Positions 55,037 to 64,000 of a stretch of DNA of 64,000 nt are shown piece after piece (within the stretch, counting starts at the first letter, position 1; every line of letters begins with the position of its first letter). A program made the translations under genes and the position numbers. The stretch spans positions 14,712,537-14,776,536 of the forward strand of contig CM055884.1 of assembly GCA_029582165.1 (NCBI GenBank). Direction: 5' to 3'. Below the pieces are notes generated by a model. That model worked only from the letters and a program-made list of their open reading frames with translations, ran no database searches and was not told the origin of the DNA. This DNA is from Portulaca oleracea (lineage: Eukaryota > Streptophyta > Magnoliopsida > Caryophyllales > Portulacaceae).

Positions 55037-55664
55037 GTAGCCAACATCGTCCCAGTACCGAAAAAGGATGGAAAAGTCCAGATGTGTGTTGATTTCAGAG
55101 ACTTGAACAAAGCCAGCCCTAAGGATTGCTTTCCTTTGCCACACATCGATGTCCTGGTCGATCATACTTGTGGGCACGAGCTGTATCCATGGATGGGTAT
55201 GCCTGCTATAACCAAATCAAAATGGTTGAAGAAGATATGGAGAAAACATCATTCATCACCCATGGCGAAGGTTTTCCTATGTGGTTATGCCTTTTGGTCT
55301 GAAAAATGCTGGTGGTATACCAACGCACCGCTACCACATTACTCCATAACATGATTCACATGGTAGTAGAGGTGTATGTGGATGATATGATTGTCAAGTC
55401 AAAGAGGCGAGAAGATCATGTTCCCAACTTGCGCAAGTTCTTCCTTAGACTTCGCAAGTACAATATGAGGTTGAATCCACAGAAGTGTGCATTTAGAGTT
55501 ACTTCAGGGAAGTTACTAGGATATATTATCAGTCAACGGGGGATCAAAGTTGATCCATCTACGTTCAAGGCAATTCAAGAAATGCCTCCGCCTTCCACGG
55601 TGAAGGAGATTTGTGGTTTCTTAGGCAGAGTCCAATATCTAAGCAGGTTTATTTCAAAGTTCAC
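55037..55664 (+). pseudogene. Tat/Ogre-type reverse transcriptase (element G), right part
   Basis: Continues the fragment at 11619-11932. Motifs: IVPVPKKDGKVQMCVDFRDL, NKASPKDCFPLPHIDVLVD, then after a frameshift the segment around YNQIKMVEEDMEKTSF, and the active site VEVYVDDMIVKSKRREDHV (about 55370), LRLNPQKCAF-like (MRLNPQKCAFRVTSGKLLGY) and CGFLGRVQYLSRFISKFT. The gene stops at 55664, where the LTR of element C begins. At least two frameshifts occur around 55160-55330. Confidence 0.88.
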
Positions 55665-57376
55665 TGTTAGTCGAGTGGTTTGTAAGACAACGGTGTTATC
55701 GTTCTTCCACAGGGAGCTAGGGGCCTTAGCTGCAACTAGTTGACTCTAGGTATGGTTTATGATCATGAAAAGATGAAAGACCTTAGGGTGAAAACAACAC
55801 AAACACGCTATCTTCAGTCAAAAAGGTAAAACAATGGGTGTCGGGAGACTTTCGGGATGCAAACGGGAATGAGGAAATGGGTTTCGCAACAAGAGAGTAA
55901 TGAGAAAGGGAAATCAAATGGTAATTCCGTTAGAGAAAAAAAACCAACCGGACTTCCTCTTTCAAGGATAGTCCGAATTAACTTCTCCGAAATCCATAGA
56001 CAGACCCGGGAAGGTCAAAAGAACGGAATTTCCTAGTTAGTTTCTATTCGCTTTCGCGAACTAGAATACTAACTATCCTAATTCCTACCTTCCAACAGGC
56101 ATTGGATGTATTCAGGATGCTTTCGCACCTAAATACATTCCACTTGAGGGAAGGATAGGATTAGGAAGTTGATTTCCTAACTAGTTACTCACTAAAATTG
56201 CTAACCCAAACCCAATTACCCATTCACACCCTTAATATCTCCCTAACCTATTAAGGTTCTAGCCACTAAACATCCTAACTATCATGTTAATAACATCAAC
56301 AACTTCATTCATGCTTAAAAGAGTAAACAAGATGACAATGAACATTCAGTAACACCAACAATATCAATAATAACAAAACAGAGATTAGTAAATAAGCAAT
56401 AAATTAGAGAGAAAAAGGTCAAGAAATGCTCATTGATTATGATGACAAGGGAGAAAACTTCAGAATAATAAAGCTCCAATGCTCCAAAGTTGAAAATAAT
56501 CCTCAAACTTCCAATAATAATCAAGAGAATCCAATACAAGAACTAATAATCTCAGCAAAGATCTTCCTTAATCGCTCTAACCTAAGACGTCAAAAATGTG
56601 ATAAAGAGTGCTAAAGTATCATAAAAGATAGGTAAAGCTGCTGTCTAATCTCCTCCCTTGCTAAAATGACCTAAATACATTAAATAGTAATCAAGGTTGT
56701 TACTCAAAACTCATCATTTTACACAACAGACAAAGCGCCCATGAAAATCGCCCGATCGGTGACCGTCGCCACGGTCTGCGTAAAGGCGGCGATTTCTTCT
56801 GTTTCGCCGCGCCGTGGCACGGTACCCATGCGCGTGGCGCGGCAGCGATTAGGGCTGACAACTTTTCGCTCCTTCGCACCGCCGTGGCTACGGTCTTGGG
56901 AGACCGTGACCACAGTCTAGTTCGATCAGCTTCTTCTTTAGGCATGGCGAAGATCCTACCGTGACCACGGTCAAAGTGACCGTGACCACGGTCTAGTTAG
57001 GGTGCAAGGCCTCTTCACTTTGGTCTTGGCTCCATCATACCGCGGCTACGGTCTCTGTGACCGTGACCACGGTCTCTCTCGGCCACAATTCCTTCCAAAA
57101 TACTCTTCAGCCGTTGCCTCCGCTACCGCTGCCTTTTGATATGGCCGGCCCTTCTAATCCTCTGCCTTTGACACAATCAGGGCTCGGGGAATCTTAGGAA
57201 ATCTCAGGGTTCCCAAGATTGTTGCAAAATTGGCCCATTTAGATTCGCTTTGAGTGAAACCCTTCGGAAACTACAAAAGTAACTAAAACGCATTAAAAGT
57301 TATTAAAACAAACTACGAAACAAGTCAAAAGCCTAAGGATTTAGGCGGTATTTAGACACAAAATCGGGTCTAAACA
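55665..57376 (-). mobile_element. 3' LTR of C (1712 bp)
   Basis: On the minus strand TGTTTAGACCCGATTTT (at 57376) to CGACTAACA (55665). It matches the D LTR (10533-11618) closely and the B LTRs more distantly. The U3 part holds a palindrome array at 56761-57074. Confidence 0.85.
56761..57074. repeat. Paired-palindrome array in C LTR
   Basis: Pairs of accgtgaccacggtc-like palindromes begin at 56881/56902, 56957/56978 and 57038/57059, each exactly 21 bp apart, with pairs 76 and 81 bp apart. Outlying motifs lie at 56761 and about 56811. Confidence 0.88.
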
Positions 57377-57390
57377 CCCCCCACACTTAA
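57377..57390 (-). other. Terminal polypurine tract of C
   Basis: On the minus strand TTAAGTGTGGGGGG directly before the LTR start. Confidence 0.8.
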
Positions 57391-58670
57391 ACCTTTGCTT
57401 GTCCAGAGCAAAACAAAACAAAACAAAACTAACTAACACAAACTCCTCTGTCGTGGGAGAGAAACGAGTGCATTTAGCGTGTGCACCAAGCCCTTTGAAC
57501 CCCCCGACAGCCTGGGTGGACGAGATGGACTCGTGAGGGTTTGTAGCGGCTGTACCCACAAAATCCAAAGAGGAAGGAGAGAGGGAAAGTGAAAACAAAA
57601 CCGAAGAAGACAAAAAAAAGAACGAAAAACAAGGGCTTTCATTCACAAGATCTTGCAATCCAAACTAAGAAAACGCGATTAAACCTCCTAAAGTAACCGT
57701 TAGGAGCATCTCAAAAACACCAAACTCAGAAAAAGGTCGATCTTGAAGATATTTTTTTTTACTCCCTACACCTTGTAACAAGCAAAACTCCACAGCAAAA
57801 GCACAACAAGGGTTTAACGGGAACCAAAAGACTTTAAAAACTCGCGTCCGAATTTGAAAACAACGAAAAAACCGAGAGGAGTGTTGCCCTCCCTCGCATT
57901 TGGTCACCCTTGGCTTGGTGAGGGCCGTAGGTGATGCAAGGGGAGGCCCCGCTCTCTTTTTAGAAGCAAAACTTTTCTTTTCTTTCTTCTTTTTTTTTTT
58001 TCTTTTTTTTCTTTCTTTTTGTTTTTTAAAAGTCGGTATTAGCCTTACTTTCGGGAATTGGACGGCCCATATAAGGGGTATACCCTCCCACACGGTCTTT
58101 TCCATACGCCTCTCCGTCGCAAAGAGATATAGGAGGAGGGTTAAGGGGTATCCAGTGCCGTACCACGAATACCGGGCCCGTGTAGGTTGGCTAAGTGTAT
58201 GGTGGTTAATGTCTTCAGCGACACGCTCCACTTATTCAGGTTATTATGTCTTATGAAAGCTTTCTTCTTTCTTTATTTTCTTTCTTTTTGCTTTTGCTAA
58301 ACGAGAAACAAAAACAAACTCAGACACAAGCCCTTAGAATCTCCGGGTTCTCAACAAAACGAGAAAGGAACGGGAGTCTCAAAAGACACTTAGTGAAGGG
58401 AGTCTATTAAGGGTAAGTGTCGACTAGAACCCGACTTAGGGTCGAAAATGCTCCAACCGATTACTTTTAGAAAGAAGTTTAAGAACGGCTTCTCAACTTC
58501 GATAACGAGATCCAGGAAACAAAGCAAAACAAAAAACAAAACGAAAAGAAAAACGCAAAAGGTTTTCACTCCCTTTTTCTCCATTTTCACACAAAAATTT
58601 TAAATTTTAAGCAAAAACTAGGAAACAAGGAATAAAACGACTAGGTGATCTACCCCTTGAAAGAGAAAAT

Positions 58671-58688
58671 CTCCCCCTCCCACACTTA
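58671..58688 (-). other. Polypurine-tract copy 2 of C
   Basis: On the minus strand TTTAAGTGTGGGAGGGGGAG, about 1300 bp upstream of the terminal tract, as in B. Confidence 0.68.
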
Positions 58689-59508
58689 AAACTCCACAAT
58701 GTCCTCATCGTGGGAAGGTGTCACATGAAAAAGGGTAGAGAACCTACAAGACACAAACAAACGAAAACAACTAGCAGGTAGAAAATGGTGGCGACCCGAG
58801 CCCACACGGCTCCAACAGCAAACGAAATCCCAACACAGACACTCATAGGGGTTCACCACCCAAGAGAAAACCAAGCATGCGATAGATCATGATAAGGATT
58901 CACATAAAAAAAAAAGAGTAAGGTGGAAAGATATTACCTCAACCTCTTCATAAGCGTTGAAAATAGCGATCCGAAATCGTCGTTCAAGTGAGTCAGATTA
59001 ATGTTAGAGTAAGAGACGACATTTCAATTATAGAATTCGCATGCGAGACTAAAAGCAAAAGAAAGGAAAAACTAACTTAAGAGATTATGAAAAGAAATGG
59101 AAAAGATGAAAAACTGAAAATATGAACAATATATACATTGCCAGTGACTTACCTTATCCCCGAATCTCACTCATTGAGGCGGGAAATAAGGGTGAAACTT
59201 GAAATATACTAACCGAAACAACTAAGTCGTTGCATTCATCCCAAAATACAGTCGGTTACATCCATCCATGACCCAAAATTCAAACGAGAGATGCTTAAAC
59301 AACAGTCCAACCCACCAAAAACAACAAACAAACAATCCTAAGACAATCATCCAACAACCCGACAAACATGAATGATAAACAAGGCAAGGAAACATCCGAG
59401 AAACCTAGCCGAAGAATCCCCAAAATATGTAAGCTCATGCCAAAAGAAATCGAGAGACAAAGAATCCAAAACCACCAGACATCGCAACTCCAAAACCTCG
59501 AAGAAGCA

Positions 59509-59522
59509 CTCCCCCACACTTA
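59509..59522 (-). other. Polypurine-tract copy 1 of C
   Basis: On the minus strand TAAGTGTGGGGGAG, about 70 bp after the ORF3 stop and 834 bp before copy 2, as in B. Confidence 0.68.
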
Positions 59523-59591
59523 TACTTCACAAAATAAAGTAAATAGACAATGATAAAGGTCGGGTGGGGGTGGGGTGCTTACAAACGGTCC

Positions 59592-60970
59592 TCAAGCGGA
59601 CCCTCCTGGCGGAGGACGGGGTTGGAGCTGCGACTGGATGTTAGCCAGCGTCTCCTGTTGGATCTCAAGCAATCCTTGTAAGTTTTCGGTCAATAGTTGC
59701 TGGTTTTGGATAAGCTCGCGTTGGACTTGAAACTCATCATGAAGCTCCTGGAGTTGATCGCTGATACGCTCAAGAACAGCATCCCGTTATTGAATCGGCT
59801 CAGCTTCATCCCCTTGTGCGTGTTCTTCTTCCTCTTCGTCCTCTTCTTCCTCCTCTTCTTCGTCTTCGTCTTCACCTTGCTCTGCTCGATCCCCGGGACC
59901 ACCCACCACAAATCGATCCCCAAAGGTTTGGCCACACGACCAATTGCATTGGTCGGAGACATCTAGACGTTGTTCGGCATTGTCGTCGCCCAAATGAATT
60001 ACGACGCTGTGGGGTTCGTTCCCATGACGGTATAATGTTCGCGTCCTGTGTTTCTCCAAGAATTCCATCTTTCGTAGGGAACACCGTCGATAGGATCAGG
60101 GAAATAGCGGGGAGTCCACTTGCTCAGATAGGACTCGAACCCTTGCTTCCTTAGAAAATGGGTGATGATGTGACCCATACCAATAGTCATGTTCCGAGTT
60201 TCGAGGCTTATTTCCCGGAGGCAATGGAGGATACATGAGCTGGTGTTGACCCGGCGACCGTTGATCGCATTATAGAGGACGAAGAGGTTGTCTTTCCGGA
60301 TGCTTGAACGCCCGGCGTCACGGCCAAAAACAGAGTTCGAAATGATGCGGTGGAAGATGCAGACCCTCAGATTACAGAAATCCCTAGCCTTAGAGTTGCT
60401 TGGGCAATAGTACTTTATTCGTTGCGATCGAACCCTCGGGTAACGTCTCCTCCAGCAAGTGAGCTCTTTCATAGCTTCTTGTTCATTGAATTTGACGCAC
60501 TCACCGTAGGGTATGCCGTCCTCGGGAAGGTCTAGAGCATTGCATAAGTCGTTGAGCGTACATTCAACCTCCTTTTTGTTCACGATGTATGAAAAGGAGG
60601 CGTTGGATGTGCTGTCTTCTTTTACCCCCAAAGAGCTAAGGAATTTGAGCACCGGTTGCTCGATGATCGGTTCGTTGATTGTGGCAAAGATTTCCCATCC
60701 CATGACTTTAATGAAGAAATCCATGCTCGGTTTACAGAAAACATCCCTTGCCGTCTCCTCATGATAGAGATCCGGAGCACAAATTTTCCGCTTCTTTAGC
60801 CGCTCATACCGGGCCTTGTGCATATCGTCCCGAAAATTGACCTTAATTTTCGGGTCGCATTGAACAACCGAGGCCGGTTGACCCTTGTACCGAGTTTTAT
60901 CGGGCTCAACCAAGGTTGATGGGGCGGGGGTTGATTCCCGCTCGGTCCGGGAACGTTTCGCTCGACCCAT
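59592..60970 (-). pseudogene. Third ORF of element C, nearly intact
   Basis: The start chosen at 60970 (MGRAKRSRTERES) aligns with B at 41335; the frame is open further upstream to 61066. The conserved region includes KPSMDFFIKVMGWEIFATIN, DLCNALDLPEDG, RKDNLFVLYNAINGRRVNTS and GMGHIITHFLRKQGFESYLS. A frameshift near 60075 interrupts PDPIDGV...MEFLEKH. Then come a Glu-rich segment (59830-59880), a TAA at about 59786 and a coiled-coil-like tail ending GGSA at 59592. Apart from one frameshift and one stop the gene is preserved. Function unknown; it is probably a DNA- or RNA-associated protein because of its basic start, but that is a guess. Confidence 0.78.
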
Positions 60971-61066
60971 TGGATACTCTGCAAGAAAATCAAGCACCAA
61001 ACACCGAAACACACAACAACCAATACCCCAAAACTCCTGAGCAACACAAAACACAATCAACCACAA

Positions 61067-61638
61067 GATTCAATCCCAAAAACAAGCAATACACTCCTAA
61101 TCTCGGCAAAATCAACCAAAAACTCAAACTCCAAACTCAATCAATCCCTCCAGCCAAACCCACAAGCAATTTACATGAGATTCAACCACAAGTTCACCAA
61201 AGATACTCCCAACAATCAATTTCAATCCAAAATTTCAACCCCAAACTCCACTTACTCACCCAACCAAGACCCAATAAGCAATTTCACCATATTCAACCCA
61301 AATAAACAAGAAATCTATTGTTTAATCATCAATAAGTCAAGGAATACCTGGATTGAAGTGATGGGAACTCCTCTTGCTAATTTCGACCCCCACAAGCAAC
61401 AAGAGAACTGAAATTTGCTTGAAGTTGGTCCGAAAATGGCGAACACAGTAGCTAGGGCACGGTTATAGGAGAAAGTTTGGGAGAAATGGAGGAATTGGTG
61501 GTGGTGTTGTCGAATTTTGGAAGAGAGCTAGAGGTTTAGGGTTTGGTGAGGGTTTTCGAAGGTGAGAGTGAGGAAGAAAGTGAAAGAGAAATGAGGGGGA
61601 AATAATATTGAACCCCTGACATATCGCAGGTTTTCGAC
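61067..61638 (-). other. Leader between internal array and ORF3 of C
   Basis: On the coding strand the array is followed by ttcaatattatttcc (about 61598-61612, TATA-like), then a pyrimidine-rich stretch with cgaaaaccctcacc. B has the same order at 40811-40900 (cgaaaaaccctttcc). No gene is called; the small frames here are proline/serine-rich. Confidence 0.5.
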
Positions 61639-61639
61639 T

Positions 61640-61890
61640 GACCGTGGGCACGGCGTGATTCGGGTGAGGGAAAAAGAAGGGAAAAAGCAGGGCAGAGACC
61701 GTGGTTGCGGTAAACCTCACCGTGGTCACGGTGATGTTCGGGACCAAAAATTTCCAAGAATCAAGCTGCGATGAGACCGTGGCTGCGGTGACTTCCACCG
61801 TGGTCACGGTGATCTTCGGCTTGGCTAAACTGGGAGCAACTTTGAGTATGCTGACCGTGGCTGCAGTGACTCCCACCGTGGGCACGGTCC
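61640..61890. repeat. Internal paired-palindrome array of C
   Basis: Pairs begin at 61697/61718, 61775/61796 and 61853/61874. Every pair is 21 bp apart and the pairs are exactly 78 bp apart. A single motif lies at 61640. Typical motif: caccgtggtcacggtg. Confidence 0.92.
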
Positions 61891-62137
61891 CTTTCGGTTC
61901 ATCTCCAGCATCTACAAGGCTCACAACTTGGAGAAAAAATGTTAAGTCCTAAAATCTACCCTCTTGTCATCCACTCCCTTTTCTTTCTCGCTTAATTTTC
62001 ATTCAAGGACACTCTCCAATTGCTCAAAAACACTTTCAAAGAAACTTTAAAGAAAACACTAAATTAGGGGGAAGTAGTTCATACCTCTCCCGGGTGCTTG
62101 TTTTGTAGGTCCTAGCTCGACCTTTTCCGATGCTTTT
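61891..62137 (-). other. Post-pol non-coding DNA of C
   Basis: Includes aggtcctagctcgacc (about 62106-62121), shared with B just after its integrase. Nothing else recognised. Confidence 0.55.
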
Positions 62138-63430
62138 TCAATTTCCAAAATCCGTGAGGTATGTCACAACTGTCCCGACATATTCCTCGCCCATGATGTA
62201 TGGTTTGAGTTTCGATGAGTTTGCTTTGAAACACTTTCCTTGGGCATCTTTCAACTCAACTACTCTGGCGGAAAGAATTCTCACTATTTCGAATGGTCCG
62301 GACCACCGTGATCTCAATTTCCCAGAGAACAACTTTAGCCTTAAATTGAAAATGAGAACCCTATCGCCTACCACAAACTCACTTCGGTTCAACCTCTTGT
62401 CATGCGATGCTTTCGTTCTCTCCTTGTAGATCTTGTTGTTCTCATATGCATGACGCCTCAACTCCTCAAGCTCTTCAAATTGAAATAACCGACTACCTCC
62501 GGCCGCCTTCAGATCGAAGTTCAACTTCTTGATTGCCCACATGGTTTTGTGCTCAATTTCGATGGGGAAGTGACACGCCTTCCCGTAGACAAGACGGTAA
62601 GGAGTAGTGCCGATCGGTGTCTTGAAAGCGGTGCGGTATGCCCACAAAACCTCATCCAATTTTTCTTCCCAATCTTTCCTTGAAGTGTTAACCGTCTTCT
62701 CTAAGATCTCCTTGATGGCACGGTTGGAGATTTCCACTTGACCTTGTGTTTGTGGATGGTAAGGAAGTCCCTTCTTATGCTTGATGCCGTACTTCTCCAA
62801 GAGAGATTCGAATCTCTTTTCGATGAAATGGGAACCGTTGTCACTAATGATGACCCGTGGGATGCCAAATCTTGGGAATAGGGTCTTTTTCAAGAATTTC
62901 AAAACGGATTTCCCGTCGCATCTTACACATGGTATGGCCTCGACCCACTTTGTGACATATTCTACCGCCACTAAGATGTATTGGAAACCCCTTGACGACG
63001 GGAAAGGACCCATGAAGACCAATCCCCATACATCGAAAGCTTCCACCTCAAGAATATAGTTCAATGGTGCTTCATTCTTCCGGGAGATGTTACCGGACCT
63101 TTGACACCTGTCACATTGCTTGACATGCGAATGGGCGTCACGAAAAAGAGTCGGCCACCAATAGCCGGTTTGCAAAACCCTTGCCGCCCTCTTTTGGGGG
63201 CCACCGTGACCTCCCACCGGAAATTCATGACAATGGGTCAAAATAGATTGCACTTCACTCTCGGGAATACATCGCCGGTACATCCCTTCATTTCCAACAC
63301 GAAAAAGGAAAGGATCATCCCAAATGTAATGCTTCATGTCATGGAGGAATTTCTTCTTTTGATGATGGTTCAAGTGTTGAGGGATCACTTCGCTCGCCAA
63401 AAAATTCACAATATCCGCATACCAAGAATG
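62138..63430 (-). pseudogene. Integrase of element C, first catalytic Asp replaced
   Basis: An uninterrupted open stretch (62138-63409). The zinc-binding region [15 protein letters not shown] ... CDRCQRSG is followed by WGLVFMGPF, where B has WGLDFMGPF: the first catalytic Asp is Val. The second Asp (IISDNGSHF) and Glu (QGQVEISNR) are intact. The C-terminal domain has [19 protein letters not shown] and [13 protein letters not shown]. The frame is the same as the upstream RNase H, separated by one TAG at 63431. The protein is otherwise full length. Confidence 0.93.
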
Positions 63431-64000
63431 CTAGTTGATAGCCAAGAGTCGCTCGTCCGGGAAAGCGTCTACAATCGGTTGGGTGTCTTCCAAGTCGACA
63501 AGAATCCTCAAAAGGTGATCGGCTACGACATTCTTCGTGGCCGCCTTATCGCGGATTTCCAAATCAAATTCTTGCATAAGCAAGAGCCACTGTATAAGTC
63601 TCGGTTTCGTCTCCTTCTTTCCCATCAAGTATTTGATAGCGGCATGATCCATGTAGACTACCACCTTGGAGAACATGAGGTATTGCCGGAATTTGTTGAG
63701 CGCAAAAACGATCGCTAAAAGCTCCTTTTCCGTGGTAGTGTAGTTCCCTTGGGCGCTATCAAGCGCATGGCTTGCGTAATAGATGACCCTTGGCTTCTTG
63801 TCTATTGTTTGGGTCAAACACGCTCCTATGGCGAAGTCGCTCGCGTCGGCCATAATCTCAAAGGGTAGCGTCCAATTCGGAGGTTGAACTACCAGAGCGG
63901 AAATCAAAGCCTGCTTCAACCTATAAAACGACTCAAGGCACTTATCAGTGAAAATGAAAGGGGCATCTTTGCACAAGAGGTCATTTAGAGGTCGAGCAAT
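63431..64000 (-). pseudogene. RT end and RNase H of element C (cut by window edge)
   Basis: Reads in from the window edge ([16 protein letters not shown] connection region). RNase H motifs: [43 protein letters not shown] and VVADHLLRI, with all four acidic residues kept. It is open to the TAG at 63431-63433, after which the same frame enters integrase. The rest of pol lies outside the window. Confidence 0.92.

Larger units (their letters stand above)
57391..59591 (-). other. 3' non-coding region of C
   Basis: Equivalent to 42643-44873 of B. It has no supported gene; the open frame at 57665-58231 is low-complexity lysine-rich sequence over a T-run. Two further polypurine-tract copies are at 58671 and 59509. 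Confidence 0.6.
55665..64000 (-). mobile_element. Athila-like Gypsy element C (continues beyond the window)
   Basis: A minus-strand element of the B/D group: 3' LTR (55665-57376), long 3' non-coding region, ORF3, palindrome array, integrase and RNase H/RT. It runs off the window at 64000. The left flank ttcac (55660-55664) should be duplicated on the far side. It is inserted in the RT gene of element G. Confidence 0.92.

Noticed and set aside
57665..58231. 188-codon minus-strand frame in C
   Set aside because: Contains a long lysine run from a poly-T tract and is not conserved as protein in B.

Overview
The window looks like heterochromatin from a flowering plant, most likely a eudicot. I see no intact single-copy host gene. 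Almost everything is transposable-element sequence: Ty3/Gypsy elements of the Athila, Tat/Ogre and chromovirus types, one Ty1/Copia remnant, Mutator-like (MULE) elements and hAT MITEs. Clade calls rest on primer-binding sites, LTR ends, catalytic motifs and domain order. No database search was possible, so the species is unknown.

Layout. 1-476 is an LTR-like fragment. 480-6000 is AT-rich and holds three DNA-transposon insertions with recognisable target-site duplications (TSDs): a fold-back MULE (1206-3545) with another element nested in one arm (2528-3272), a hAT MITE (3862-4314) and a second MULE (4781-5970). 6237-8240 is a decayed Copia element. 8241-11618 is a broken, minus-strand Athila-like element D (gag plus LTR).

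From 11619 on there is a resolved nest. The pol gene of a Tat-type element G (11619-11932 and 55037-55664) is split by Tat-type element E (11933-55036, TSD gtagc). E holds a hAT MITE in its integrase (TSD gttgaaaa), a minus-strand Athila-type element H (20050-29123), a 13.76 kb Athila-like element B in its 3' LTR (32863-46618, TSD cttca) and a chromovirus F in the same LTR (47200-54512, TSD aagtt). A second Athila-like element C (minus strand, 55665 to beyond the window) also sits in G. Once the nested elements are removed, E is about 12.5 kb. It lacks protease, reverse transcriptase and RNase H, and carries an antisense, apparently spliced gene with plant-mobile-domain features.

The most unusual signal is a shared regulatory-looking architecture. 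Short imperfect palindromes occur in pairs 20-21 bp apart, and the pairs repeat about every 53-81 bp. B, C and H carry such arrays both in the LTR upstream of the likely promoter and in the gap between pol and the third ORF. The palindrome sequences differ between families while the spacing is kept. Chromovirus F has the same 21-bp pairing in its LTR with an unrelated palindrome. In B the internal array is followed by a TATA-like box and a pyrimidine-rich stretch before ORF3, so I infer a second, internal promoter. B and C also carry three copies of a polypurine-tract motif at matching positions, and H carries two.
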